DNA from: CBDBJK01 sp965206395
GTDB taxonomy: Bacteria > Chloroflexota > Dehalococcoidia > Lucifugimonadales > CATOSD01
DNA length: 64,000 nt
NCBI GenBank assembly: GCA_965206395.1
Contig: CBDBJK010000032.1
Span: 137,976 to 201,975, forward strand
Direction of reading: 5' to 3'
The position numbers and the translations under genes are program-made. Shown one piece after another: positions 11,401 through 20,923 of the stretch. Below the pieces are notes generated by a model that was given only the letters and a program-made list of their open reading frames with translations, searched no databases and had not been told where the DNA came from. How positions within the stretch are numbered: the first letter of the stretch is position 1; every line of letters begins with the position of its first letter.

Positions 11401-12052
11401 TACCAGAGAGAACAAGCCGTTCACCATCGCCACACTGGGTCTGATGGACGGCACGATAGAGGTCTTCGTCTGGGAGAATGTGCTGGAGGAGACTCAGGGC
11501 CTTTGGGAAGATGGAAAGCTAGTTACTATTACAGGGACGGTGAGGGTGAGAGAAGATCAGATTAGCATAAGCTGCTCGAACGCCAGCGAGTATAAAGTCC
11601 CCGACGCCGATGATGCCACAGCCAGTGTAGGCGGCGAGGGGTACGCCTTGAGTGAGGTAGGCTATTCCAATGGGGCAAGCCATGCGCCAGTTTCTAATGG
11701 AATGGCTCAACCTCCGAATAATGTCTCGTCCATCGCCGATAAACGCGCCTCCAACGGGTACGGAGAGCGGGCGGCGGAGCAGACTAACACCAAGACGTTG
11801 CAGCGTCTCAGCTTGAGGATTCATGAGACGGATACGCCCACCAAAGACAACTATATGCTTGAAGACGTGAAAAGGCTGCTACTGGAGTATCGCGGCGAAG
11901 ATGAGGTCAGCCTCCAGATCGTTAGCGATGGGCGGATAATAACACTGGAGTGGCCTCTGGTGCGAGTTAACGCCTGCCCTCAGCTTGAGGGGCAGCTTCG
12001 AGAGATTCTAGGAGACGTGGGGCAGGTATTCGTGGAGAGCGTCGCGCCTTGA
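8418..12052 (+). CDS. dnaE: DNA polymerase III alpha subunit, broken by three single-base frameshifts
   Basis: Start TTG at 8418, with GGGAGG at 8408-8413. The product opens with the PHP domain (HLHVHTEYSMLDG, ITDHGGMYG) and continues with the polymerase core, including PDIDMDFQDDRREEV. The helix-hairpin-helix/OB-fold C-terminus (about 11,340-11,600) has LRGQVASVIQRYTRENKPF. Rebuilt length is about 1,210 residues. The frame breaks near 9325 (CWEG to LRRRIERVSP, one base missing), near 10382 (RYPHP to SLKDLLEETYG, one base missing) and near 11239 in a run of six A (one base extra). Each break is cleanly repaired by a single base and the protein is otherwise well conserved. Since dnaE is normally essential, sequencing error is more likely than real inactivation, unless another copy exists. 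The stop overlaps the next start. Confidence 0.9.
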
Positions 12053-12270
12053 AGTGGACGCAACTGACGACCGCGCCGGACCAGCTTATAGCCGAAATGT
12101 GGCGCGACCTTTTGTTGAACGAGGGTATTCCGGCCGCCCTTCGTGGGGGTGATACCACGTCTTACTTTGGCGTCACTGCCTATCCCTGCCGCATCATGGT
12201 TGACGAGGAGCGCGTCCAAGAGGCGAGGGAGACGCTCGAAGGATACCTGGGCCGCGAGTTGGACGAATAG
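12049..12270 (+). CDS. DUF2007-type small protein
   Basis: 73 residues. The TTG start overlaps the dnaE stop (TTGA), so it is translationally coupled. The pattern WTQLTTAPDQLIAEMWRDLLLNEGIPAALRGGD, then YPCRIMVDEERVQEARETL, matches DUF2007: small single-domain proteins that resemble the C-terminal regulatory part of signalling proteins. Exact role unknown. Confidence 0.7.
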   Translation: MKWTQLTTAPDQLIAEMWRDLLLNEGIPAALRGGDTTSYFGVTAYPCRIMVDEERVQEARETLEGYLGRELDE

Positions 12271-12351
12271 AACCAGCGTCGTATCGCGTCTACAGAGTCT
12301 CGCATAAATGCCTAATCCAGATTGGATGGGGTGCGCTTTAACCTCACCCCA

Positions 12352-12437
12352 TCCTTCCGCGGAAGGACGAAGGCAAGCCCCGCTTTTGGTCGCCCCTCCG
12401 CGTTTATGAAGAGAGGCCGCCTATATTTACCTTAAGC
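12352..12437 (+). repeat. Dispersed intergenic repeat with palindromic core, copy A
   Basis: Begins with the perfect palindrome TCCTTCCGCGGAAGGA (12352-12367). About 85 bases align with copy B at 34018-34102, including GACGAA, GCAAGCC, GTCGCCCCTC, GGCCGCCTA, ATTTAC and AAGC blocks. The stretch 12271-12561 contains nothing else recognisable. Confidence 0.75.
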
Positions 12438-12561
12438 ATCAGACAACATGGTGTGAGGCCAGACGCTGCATTGAAGAACCATGAATCCATCCCAAAATTA
12501 TCCAGCGTGTGCGACGGGAGTGATCAGGAAAATAGATGTACTGAGAGGGGTCGCAGTTTCC

Positions 12562-13300
12562 TCAAGTAGAGCGTATCGAACCAGCACCATGTCCTTGATT
12601 CCGCTGTCTCAGAATTGAAATGGTCTCTGTGAATCTCACACCAGAAACTACTGGGGCGACGATACCGCCGTCTATGACCAGTTCGCTGCCTGTCATGTAC
12701 GACGATTCATCGGAGGCCAGGAAAAGCACACCGTTGGCAACGTCTTCCGACGTTCCCATGTAACCCATGGGAATATTACTCAGAATTTCCTGAAGTCTCT
12801 CAGGCGAATCACTCATACCCGCAGTCATGTCAGTTTTGATCATACCCGGGTGTACGGAGTTGCACCTGATGCCATCTTTTGCATACTGAATCGCTGTCGC
12901 CTTTGTGAGCAAGCGCACTGCGCCTTTGGTGGCACAATATGCAGCAAAACCAGCAACCCCTACAATACCACCGATAGTGGAAATATTGATTATCGAACCA
13001 CCTCTAGCCTCGCGCATGGCAGGAATGGCAACCTTGGTTCCCAGGAATACGCCTTTGCCATTGATGTCCATAATTTTGTCCCAATCCTCAGCCGTCGTTT
13101 TCCTCCACACCTTTGGAAATGACAATACCCGCGTTGTTCACCAGGATGTCTAACTTGCCGTAGCTGCTGACCGCTGTCTGAACGACATTCTCCCACTGGG
13201 TTTCGCTTGTAACGTCCAGATGCACATAGATGGCATCGCCGCCGGACTCGGCTATCCCGACCTCCACTTGCTTGCCCTGCTCATCCAGAATATCGCCTAG
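12562..13300 (-). pseudogene. SDR-family dehydrogenase, C-terminal part
   Basis: Reads from the composite insertion outward: GDILDEQGKQVEV, then NNAGIV (the NNAG motif), then the catalytic S-Y-K set (IINIST with Ser; YCATKGAV with Tyr and Lys), then VHPGMIKTDM and ASDESSYMTGSELVIDGG. The frame shifts by one base near 13096-13100, where four A replace an expected three (KGVEE to TTAEDWDK). The N-terminal 35 residues lie at 22121-22226. Rebuilt, it is an ordinary NAD(P)-dependent SDR of about 280 residues. Substrate cannot be told. Confidence 0.88.
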
Positions 13301-14502
13301 GGATACTCTGAACAAGTCTGGGCATAGTAGCATAGAGAATAGCACTGTGTTCGGGGAGATAATTGATGGACCAGCCAACATTTGCGGACTTGGAATACGA
13401 GAGCAAGAAGCGCAAGACCCGCCGGGAGATATTCCTGGAGCGCATGGATGCTCTGATCCCGTGGGAACAGATGGAAGAGCGCATCCGTCCGTTCTATCCC
13501 AAGGCGGGCCGAGGCCGTCGACCATATGAGTTGTCGGCGATGGTGCGGATACACTGCGTGCAGTTGTTCTACAACTTGAGCGATCCTGGTATGGAGGACA
13601 TGCTCTACGAGGTCGAGTCGGTGAGACGGTTCGTAGGGTTGAAGCTGTCGGGCCCGCTGCCGGACGAGACGACGATTCTGAACTTCCGCCATCTGCTGGA
13701 AGAGCATGAGTTGGGGCAGAGTCTGTTCGAGGAGATAAACCGTCATCTGGAGTCCCAGGGACTGCGGCTTCGGGAGGGGACGATCGTGGACGCGAGCATC
13801 ATAGAGGCGCCGTCATCGACGAAGAATCGTGCGGGTGAGCGAGACCCTGAGATGCACCAGACGAAGAAGGGGAACGAGTGGCGCTTCGGGATGAAAGTAC
13901 ACGTAGGCGCTGACGCTGAGACGGGAGTGGTACACAGCATGACTACGACGCCAGCTAACGTGCATGATGTGACAGAAGCGCACCGATTGCTGCACGGTGG
14001 AGAGAAACGAGTGTGGGGGGATGCGGGGTATCAGGGAGTGGACAAGCGGTTGGAGAATCGAGAGTTGGATGTGGAGTGGCGAGTGGCGATGAGGCCCGGC
14101 CGGCGACGGCACCTGGAGCCTGGCAGCCACGAGGCGTTGGCGGAGAAGCGCAAAGCGTCGGTCAGAGCGAAAGTGGAGCATCCGTTCCTGTACGTGAAGC
14201 GGCGCTTTGGCTACGCCAAGGTGCGCTACCGAGGGTTGGCTAAGAACGCGCAACGGCTGGCATTGCTACTGGGGCTGGCCAACTTGATGACGGCAGAGCG
14301 CCGTCTGGCGGCATGAGAGGGGCGCAGTGAGCAAATCACGGCCGGGGAGCCGCGATGGCTCCGAAAAGCCGCTTCGAGGCCACAACAGACACGGTCTGAA
14401 CGCCTCAACCACGACCTGGAACGTCACAAAGATGCCTGAACATCTCCAAAGAACGGAACCACTCTGCCCATCCACGCTTGCGCCGAGTTGTTCAGAGGTT
14501 CC
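13301..14502 (+). mobile_element. IS5-family element (type A), copy 2
   Basis: Same 1,202-bp length and same ends as the copy at 4539-5740, in reverse orientation. CTAG flanks it at 13297-13300 and 14503-14506. The left flank is the SDR gene, the right flank a cut membrane-protein gene. Confidence 0.92.
13363..14316 (+). CDS. IS5-family transposase (type A, copy 2)
   Basis: 317 residues, identical in sequence to the transposase at 4725-5678. Catalytic residues are in VDASIIEAP, WGDAGYQG and VEHPFLYVKRRFGY. The frame is intact. The perfect identity between copies argues for very recent transposition. Confidence 0.92.
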   Translation: MMDQPTFADLEYESKKRKTRREIFLERMDALIPWEQMEERIRPFYPKAGRGRRPYELSAMVRIHCVQLFYNLSDPGMEDMLYEVESVRRFVGLKLSGPLPDETTILNFRHLLEEHELGQSLFEEINRHLESQGLRLREGTIVDASIIEAPSSTKNRAGERDPEMHQTKKGNEWRFGMKVHVGADAETGVVHSMTTTPANVHDVTEAHRLLHGGEKRVWGDAGYQGVDKRLENRELDVEWRVAMRPGRRRHLEPGSHEALAEKRKASVRAKVEHPFLYVKRRFGYAKVRYRGLAKNAQRLALLLGLANLMTAERRLAA

Positions 14503-14506
14503 CTAG

Positions 14507-14662
14507 CAGAAAGTCTTTCTGGTCGGGACCTACCTTCCACTCCAATGTCTCCGGTCTGGCTTTCGTAATCGTCCGCCGAGGTCTGTATAGTCTTGGCAAA
14601 GTGGCGAACAGCAAAGCCACCGAGAGGATCAGGATGACCGTTAGCAACATCGTCGTGTCCAT
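14507..14662 (-). pseudogene. Small membrane protein cut by the IS5 element
   Basis: Start ATG at 14662, with GAGG upstream. The product begins MDTTMLLTVILILSVALLF, one clear membrane helix, followed by a basic segment (PRLYRPRRTITKARP). After about 52 residues it runs into the IS5 element at 14506. The rest is not in the window. It is convergent with nothing and its downstream part is lost, showing that the inner edge of the composite also breaks a gene. Confidence 0.55.
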
Positions 14663-14682
14663 AATGCCTCATAATAAAGACT

Positions 14683-14713
14683 AACGGCTCCGGTCTAACC
14701 CACCGGAGCCGTT
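14683..14713 (-). terminator. Hairpin terminator
   Basis: Perfect 12-bp stem AACGGCTCCGGT / ACCGGAGCCGTT with a 7-base loop. On the minus strand it is followed by AGTCTTTATT. It lies about 30 bases past the stop of the short reading frame at 14744. Confidence 0.75.
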
Positions 14714-14743
14714 GATTATGTGCCGCGGGAGCCTAAGTTGCTA

Positions 14744-14995
14744 TTAGTCGCAGCCGAGTGTCCTCGACCCGCCAATCCAGTACATGAACGACGACTCCCC
14801 AGTGGGCCAGATGAGGGTAGAGTTGATTCGACCGCGATATGTCCCGGGTTGACAGGGGATGTTGGCATGGGCCTCAACGTAGAAGTTCCCTTCTTCCGGC
14901 GGGTTGGTGACATCGACCACATCCCATACGCGCAAGAACCACAGGCACCTCTTCTTGTGCAGCTCTACGGTTACAATGATGTTGTTCATTAACAC
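14744..14995 (-). CDS. Short hypothetical protein, probably a remnant
   Basis: 83 residues from a GTG at 14995. Contains NNIIVTVELHKKRCLWF, NPPEEGNFYVEAHANIPC and a final GGSRTLGCD. The three Cys and beta-strand pattern suggest a secreted domain. An in-frame stop lies shortly upstream and the IS256 element begins 35 bases beyond that, so this is likely the tail of a longer protein. A terminator follows it. No function recognised. Confidence 0.4.
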   Translation of the reverse strand: MLMNNIIVTVELHKKRCLWFLRVWDVVDVTNPPEEGNFYVEAHANIPCQPGTYRGRINSTLIWPTGESSFMYWIGGSRTLGCD

Positions 14996-15030
14996 GTTGC
15001 AAGCCGTCTCTCATGGAGGTTACGTCAATA

Positions 15031-16369
15031 GGTGTGTAAACGACATCAGGCGGCGACCTTCTCAGCCGTTGGCTCAAAGACGATTCCATCCACGTATTGA
15101 GCGCCGAGATAGACGTCTTCGATCAACTCAGGGGCCTTAAGACGCCTGAAGCGCTGTTCGGCGACCATCAACATTTTCCAGATCACCGCTATCGCCCGAT
15201 CGACCCTCTTGTAGCGCTTGGCGGCATCGGTCCGAAGTCTGAGCGCAGCGAAGGGTGACTCCACCGGGTTCGTCGTGCGAAGGTGCTGCCAGTGCTCCTT
15301 GGGGAAGTCATAGAAGGTGATCATGCGGTCCCAGTCCCGCTCAAGGGTCACAGAGGCCGCTTCGTAGGAGTGGTCGCGGCAACCATCTAGTAAACTCCGT
15401 CCTGAGCCGCCCAGCCTCTGTCCGAGGCTGGGCGTAGGGGATGGTACACAGCATGAGTTTGGCCTGGTCCTGCTGTCGCTTTGGAAGCCTGTCCAGTACG
15501 TTTAGGATCTTGTGGTTCCAGCAGCGTTGCTCGGCCGCCTGAGGATAGACGTTGCGCAGAGCTCCCCAGATGCCCAGATGTCCGTCTCCAATTACCAGTC
15601 TTGGGCACTCCAGCCCGCGGCGCCTCATGTCCCTGAGCACATCGGACCAGCTCTCTGTGGACTCCCTGTATCCGGGAATCGCGCTCACTACCACCTTCCT
15701 TCCGTCGCTCAGGGCCGCCATCACCACCAGGATCGCCGCCTTCTCTCGCTCAAGACCGGCCTTGACGTAGACTCCATCCACCCACATGTACACCACTTCC
15801 AGGTCATCCAGGGGCCTAGCGCGCCATTCTGCAAGCTCATCGTTCCACTTATCCTTCAACCGGGCTACCGTGCTCGCCGATACCGGCGCCTCTTCTCCCA
15901 GCAGTCCCCGCACCGCCAGGTCGAAGTCACCTTCGGAAAGGCCATGCAGGTACAACTCGGGGATCAGTTCAGCAACCTTCCTGGTCCTGTTGACGAACAG
16001 CGGCAGCAGCCGGCTCTCGAACTCCTCTTCGGTGTTGCGGACTCGTGGCCTCCTCAGCTGTACCGTTCCCGAACTCAGCGTAAGCCTTCGGGGTCTGCCG
16101 TATCAGTTCCTATAGCCTCTCTCGTTGTCCGACTCAGACCTGCGGGCCGACTTCGCCCTTCCTAGAAACTCCGTCACCTCTTCCTCCAGCAACTCCTGGA
16201 TCAGCCTCTGGAGTTGGCCTCGCACCCAATCCTCCAACTGCTCCCACTCCGGCCTTGACTCCGACCTGCTTCCAGTGCTTCTCTTTCCCATCGGCGGTGT
16301 ATCTCCTCTCTTGGGCCTTGAGCCCGTCTTGTTCAGAGAGAGGGTACACCGCCTGACCGTTTACACACC
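15031..16369 (-). mobile_element. IS256-family element
   Basis: Ends GGTGTGTAAACGACATCAGG and, read inward from the right, GGTGTGTAAACGGTCAGGCG, so the terminal 12 bases match. The length of 1,339 bp is normal for IS256. Flanks (left ACGTCAATA, right TTCTCAGGG) share no 8- or 9-base duplication, which points to a rearrangement after insertion. Confidence 0.85.
15046..16291 (-). pseudogene. IS256-family transposase, frameshifted
   Basis: N-terminal piece from 16291 (QLEDWVRGQLQRLIQELLEEEVTEFLGR is the typical mutator-type start). The middle piece, 15955-15341, has VVYMWVDGVYVKAGLE with the first Asp and CPRLVIGDGHLGIWGAL with the second. The last piece, 15351-15046, has TTNPVESPFAALRLRT with the Glu. 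The three pieces lie in different frames, so at least two indels are needed to rebuild one protein. DDE residues are all present. Confidence 0.82.
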
Positions 16370-16775
16370 TTCTCAGGGTACCTCGGTGCTAGCGCCGGGA
16401 CCAACATTGACAGAAACGAGTCCCCGTGAAAGATGCTGGGTGATGGTTACCCCAGCGGATCACGGAAGTTGCGTATACTGCCCGCCTCATTCTCAGATGC
16501 AGGGCGTGGGGACCTTGGAGGAACTGGTCAGCCTCTTATGGGGCAGCTGAGCGGGAACTCCTGATGGCACTCGTCACGTATCTGACGCCTACGAAAACTT
16601 CAAGTATACTTAGAAAGTTACGTCGAGTCTCGATCGTAATGGAGGATCTCCAGGCCCGGTTCAGTCAGGGTTAGGGATTATGGCCCCATAGGTAACATTG
16701 CGGGCCGGGGATTGGCGAAGTCTGTTCTCCCATTAGCCCGTCCGGGTCGCCCAGGAGGCGGTGACGCACACGTCG
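16370..16775. other. Gene-free stretch inside the composite
   Basis: About 400 bases between the IS256 right end and the solute-binding protein gene. No reading frame with recognisable content and no strong hairpin was found; it may hold remnants of whatever IS256 disrupted. Confidence 0.4.
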
Positions 16776-17924
16776 TCAATCAGCCGGTACGGCCGCACCA
16801 CCCTCCACTTGATTGATCCTGAACGAACCAGAGATATCGCCGTTTTCGTCAAAGGAGATAGACCCGTAGAACCTACCTTCCCACTTCTGCGTCTCGTAGA
16901 GGAAGTCCTTTATGCAGTTTGTATCCTTGTCTCCACAACGCTCGATGGCGTCTCTCAGCAGGAAAACACCATCGTAGGTAGTAGCACAGTAGTACCCTAC
17001 GTCGCAGTCCGTTTCGTCCTGCAAGGCGACGAATTTGGCCTCTCCCTCGCTCTTAAAGGTGCCGGCAGGTAGGTAGTACCCCTTCATGAACTCTCCGTAC
17101 TCGGCTATCGTCTCGGGGACGCCTGCGACGTCGTTCCCAATGCCCTGAGCAGTCACACCGGCGTTGTGCAGCGCGGCTGCGTATAGGCCTGCGGCCGGGA
17201 TAGTCTGCGGAAGGATGATGACGGCATCGGGCAGCGTGGCTGCTATTCTCCCGGCCTCGGCATCGACGTTCGTGGCGTCGTCCGCTACCACCTCGTCGGC
17301 CACTATCTCTCCTCCGATACCCGGTAGGTCCTCCAGATACGAGCGGCGCAGGTCCTGGGCGTATTCCGTTTTTGTCGTCAGTAGAGCAAACTTCCGGTAG
17401 CCCCTCGGTTGCAGGAATGCGATCATGGCGTCCACTTGGGCGGAGTTGGAGGGATAGTTCCTGAAGACGTAGTCGCCGGCGACGGATATCGCGTCGCTGC
17501 CGGAGAGTGGACTGAGCAACAGCACACGGTTCTCCTCGGCGTAAGGCGCCATGCCGAGAGTTTCGTCGGAGCATGTGCCGCCGTATATGACCCTTACGTC
17601 GTCCTCTTCTACCAGTTTGCGCGCTGCGGCAAGGGCATCGTCGGAGTTGCACTTCCCATCCTCAAAGACAACCTCCAATCTCTTGTCTTGATCTGCCCAC
17701 TCTTCGTTGATATCGCTCACCGCCCGCTCTATGACGCGCTGCACGGGGAGTCCATAAGCGGCGCCGTCACCGGTCAAGGGGTGGACCGCTCCTATGCGGA
17801 ACACCTCTACTTCAGACCCGCCACACGAAGCAACGATAAGAAACAGGACCGCAGAGACCATCGCCGCCACGACAAGATTTGCGTATGGGTTTAGTTTCCT
17901 CGAAGATGATGCGTATCTGGACAA
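16776..17924 (-). CDS. ABC transporter solute-binding lipoprotein (branched-chain amino acid type)
   Basis: 382 residues. After a basic start there is a hydrophobic signal ending at LIVASC, a lipobox. The mature domain is a type I periplasmic binding protein (LivJ/receptor-ligand family): FRIGAVHPLTGDGAAYG, KRLEVVFEDGKCNSDDALAAARKLV, VIYGGTCSDETLGMAPYAEE, LLSPLSGSDAISVAGDYVFRNYPS. These fit ligand-binding positions of amino-acid or urea-type binders. It has no permease or ATPase genes beside it, so as cargo of the transposon-like block it is an orphan component. The frame is intact. Confidence 0.85.
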   Translation of the reverse strand: MSRYASSSRKLNPYANLVVAAMVSAVLFLIVASCGGSEVEVFRIGAVHPLTGDGAAYGLPVQRVIERAVSDINEEWADQDKRLEVVFEDGKCNSDDALAAARKLVEEDDVRVIYGGTCSDETLGMAPYAEENRVLLLSPLSGSDAISVAGDYVFRNYPSNSAQVDAMIAFLQPRGYRKFALLTTKTEYAQDLRRSYLEDLPGIGGEIVADEVVADDATNVDAEAGRIAATLPDAVIILPQTIPAAGLYAAALHNAGVTAQGIGNDVAGVPETIAEYGEFMKGYYLPAGTFKSEGEAKFVALQDETDCDVGYYCATTYDGVFLLRDAIERCGDKDTNCIKDFLYETQKWEGRFYGSISFDENGDISGSFRINQVEGGAAVPAD

Positions 17925-18086
17925 TCTGAGACCTCAGTGTTCTTGAGAGTTTCCCGACATGATAGCAGGCCAGTTAGGTTCGCGAACTAATTTCCTTCAC
18001 CTGTTTCTGCATATCTTTAAAGTATAACAGAGGTTATACTCGTTCGACACATTGCTCCATCAGGTTCGCCGGGAGCTTGCCGAGGC

Positions 18087-18740
18087 CTACGGATAGGGTG
18101 GACCGCCGGACTCAGGCCGTCCGCGCAGATGGATGAACCAGTGGGCTAGCCCAACCATGACGCCTCCCCCGATGATGTTGCCCAGGTTGACCGCCACCAG
18201 GTTGTGGACTGCCCAGGGTGCGTTCAGGCGGTCCAGTTGATCGGCCGTCAGCCCCGCTGCAGCCAGGGCCTCAGGTTCCGTTGAGATCAGCAGCCCCAGC
18301 GGTACGAAATACATGTTGGCGATGCTATGCTCGAACTCGTCCGCTATGAAGGTGGTGACAGGCAAGACTATCCCCAGCAGCTTATCGGTCACAGTATGCC
18401 CGGGCATGGCCAGCCAGATGGCTAGGCACACCAGGATGTTGGCCAGAATACCTCGTATGAAGGCGGTCTCGAAGGATAGATTGACTTTGGCATCAGCGGT
18501 GGCTACCGCCGACCAGGCGAAGGAAAAGTCCCCCTGCATCCACGACCGGCCGTAGTAGACCATCAATACGACGATGAGGACCCCGGCCAGGTTTACCCAC
18601 ATAGACAAGCGCCCAGTTGCGTCCCAGCGCTCGGAGGCTGATATAGCGGCTGAACAGGCCATTCAGCATCAAGTTGTTGCCGGTGAACAGCTCCGCCCCA
18701 GTAATCACCACCATGAACAAGGCCACGGCGAGCCCCAGGC
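18087..18740 (-). pseudogene. Formate/nitrite transporter fragment, N-terminus lost and frameshifted
   Basis: The remaining part starts at VALFMVVITGAELFTGNN, the conserved GxELFTGN pore motif of FNT proteins. It continues NGLFSRYIS and GRNWALVYVG, then after a one-base insertion in a run of three A at 18592-18594 continues NLAGVLIVVLMVYYG. Later come AFIRGILANILVCLAIWLA, IADEFEHSIANMYFVP and VAVNLGNIIGGGVMVGLAHWF, all typical FNT helices. The N-terminal helices are replaced by IstB sequence from the adjacent IS21. It is not functional as read. Confidence 0.82.
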
Positions 18741-20566
18741 CGAGGGCCACGTGGGTCTTGCCGGTCCCGCTGTTGCCGACGGCGATGACGTTCTCACGCC
18801 GGTCTACGTACTCGCAGCGTGCCAGCTGCATGACCAGGTGCTTGTTCACCGACGGGATGGCCAGGAAGTCGAAGGTGTCGAGGCTCTTCGTGGCAGGGAA
18901 GCGAGCAGCCTTGATCCTGCGGTCCACCATGCGATGATGGCGGTCTATCAGCTCAAGCTCAGAGAGCCTCAGCAGGTAGCCCGGATGGTCTACGTCCTCA
19001 GCGGCACACTGAGAGGCCACCTTGCCGTACTCCCTCAGGAAGGTCGGCAGCTTCAGCTCCTTGAGGTGGTGCTCCAACAGCACCGTAGACCTCTCGCTCA
19101 CCGCCCGCTCCCCGGCATGAGCGCCATGTAGTTCCCTGGCTGCTGTCCTAGTCACGCTGACCCTGGGCAGATAGGGATACAGCTGTAGGTCGAGTCTCTG
19201 GGGACGACCCTCCACTCTGCGCAGCACCAGGTGCTTGACGGCGTCGAAGCTTATGGCGCCGAGCCTGAGGGCATCCCGCACACCCTCGTACACCTCCTCC
19301 TTGCGGAAGCTCTCCATCAACCGCAGCACCTGCACGAACTCACGCTTGCCGCGCCTGCCCATCCTCGACTCCAGCAGCCGCCTCAGCACGCCGAACTCCT
19401 CCGGCAACTCCCACCCAGCAAGCGGAGCAGCCTGGTCCAGCGCTCCCGTCTTGCGCTCCAGCAGCGGCAGGTAGTGCACCGGGTCGAACACGAAGTCGTC
19501 GCGTTCGTATGAGCGCCTGTGCCGGGCTATCACCTCTGCCCCGCAGCTGATCACCACCTCACCCACATAGCCTCGCACCACAACCTCCATGTGACCGTAG
19601 GCCACGGGCACCGAGTAGTCGTTGGTACGGTACCGCACCAGGGACAGGGAGCTGACACGGCTCACGTGCTTGTCGCTGGCGTCGTAGGGCACGGCGGGGA
19701 GCGGCTGCAGGGCCTCCAGGTCACGCTCCATCCGCTGGCCTATCGTCTCCTCGTGCCCACGCAATCGTCTCCCCAGCCGTTCCAGGCACCTCTCCTCCAT
19801 GTAGGCGTTGAGGGCATCGAAGCTCTCGAACGACGGCACAGGCACCAGGAAGTTCCGACGAGCATATCCCACCAACCCCTCCACCTTGCCCTTGTCGTTA
19901 CCCTTGCCGGGACGGCCGAACCGATCCTCGAACAGGTAGTGCGACACGAGCTCGGAGAACACACGAGTACGCCGGCGCCGGCCGTCTCCCAGGATCTTCG
20001 CCACCGCCAACCTCGTGTTGTCGTACACGATGCTCCGGGGCACACCGCCCAGGAATGAGAACGCCGAGACGTGACCGTCGCAGAACGCCTCCGTCGTCTC
20101 TGCGGGGTAGGCCTTGACGAAGCACGCGTCGCTGTGGGGAGGTCCAGCACGAAGTAGTGGATGGTCTGCTCCACTCCTCCGATCACCGCCTTCGCCTGGC
20201 CGAAGTCGCACTGGGCATCTCCCGTGTCCGGCGACGCCGCTCGCGCACGTAGTCCTTGACTATCGTGTACTTGCCGGTGAAGCTGTGCTCCGCTCTCAGG
20301 CGCTCGTAGATACGCTTCGCAGTGTGGCGCTGCTTCTTCGGAAGACTACGGTCCTCCTCTAGGATCCGGTCGATCACCCCACGGTACGGGTCCAGCTTGG
20401 GACGACGGGGAGGTGACTGCCGACGGTACCCGGGAGGCACGGAGTGCTCCAGCATCTTGCGCACCGTGTCCCGGTGCATCCCGAACACCCGGGCAGCCTC
20501 ACGGCTGCTCATCCCCTCCACCATGCAGGCCCGGCGTACTCGCACGTATAGATCCACCTTGTACAT
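18741..20566 (-). pseudogene. istA/istB: IS21-family remnant: istA and truncated istB
   Basis: IstA begins at 20566 with an HTH (MSSREAARVFGMHRDTVRKML). It shifts frame at least twice near 20140-20200, then continues with the integrase core (SIVYDNTRLAVAKI, KGKVEGLVGYARRNF). IstB begins around SERSTVLLEHHLKELKLPTF and reaches the Walker A GNSGTGKTHVALGLGLA, where it stops and joins the transporter gene. The IstA and IstB parts run on in one frame with no stop, another sign of indels. The rest of IstB, including Walker B, is gone, so this IS is dead. The terminal repeats were not resolved. Confidence 0.82.
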
Positions 20567-20664
20567 CCTTGATTTGTTCGTAAAAACCCCTCGCCAGCCT
20601 GGGGCAAGGTGGGGATAATGTAATAAAAGGTCGTGGGCGCTGCGCCTGGCCGAGGGAGGGGAGG

Positions 20665-20923
20665 ATGTTCCGAATACGAGACCCGCAAGAGAGCCTCTGG
20701 CAGTCCCAGTTCCTGGTGACGCCGAAGAAGGCTAAGCGCCTGGAGAGAAGTTGGGCCGAGGTTTTCCGAAACGAGGCGCTCCCCCTGATTGACGAGGAGC
20801 GCTTTGCTCCCATGTACTGCGTGGACAACGGCCGTCCCAACCGGGCGGTGCAGACCGTCCTCGGGGTCCACCTCCTCAAAGAGATGTTCAACCTCACCGA
20901 CGATGAAGCTCTGGAACAACTAG
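20665..20923 (+). pseudogene. IS1182-type transposase, N-terminal fragment
   Basis: About 86 residues beginning MFRIRDPQESLWQS, with YCVDNGRPNRAVQTVLGVHLLKEM and NLTDDEALEQL, the usual start of IS1182-like transposases. It is cut at 20923 by the type B IS5 element. The C-terminal part is not in the window. Confidence 0.7.

Noticed and set aside
4535..14506. Inversion between the two type A IS5 copies
   Set aside because: The copies are inverted and could recombine, but each outer gene (lipoprotein and SDR) is restored by excision in the present orientation, so no inversion needs to be assumed.
18493..18740. IstB frame extending to 18493 with a long basic tail
   Set aside because: The tail is transporter sequence up to 18595 and then the wrong frame after a one-base insertion; it is not a real fusion protein end.
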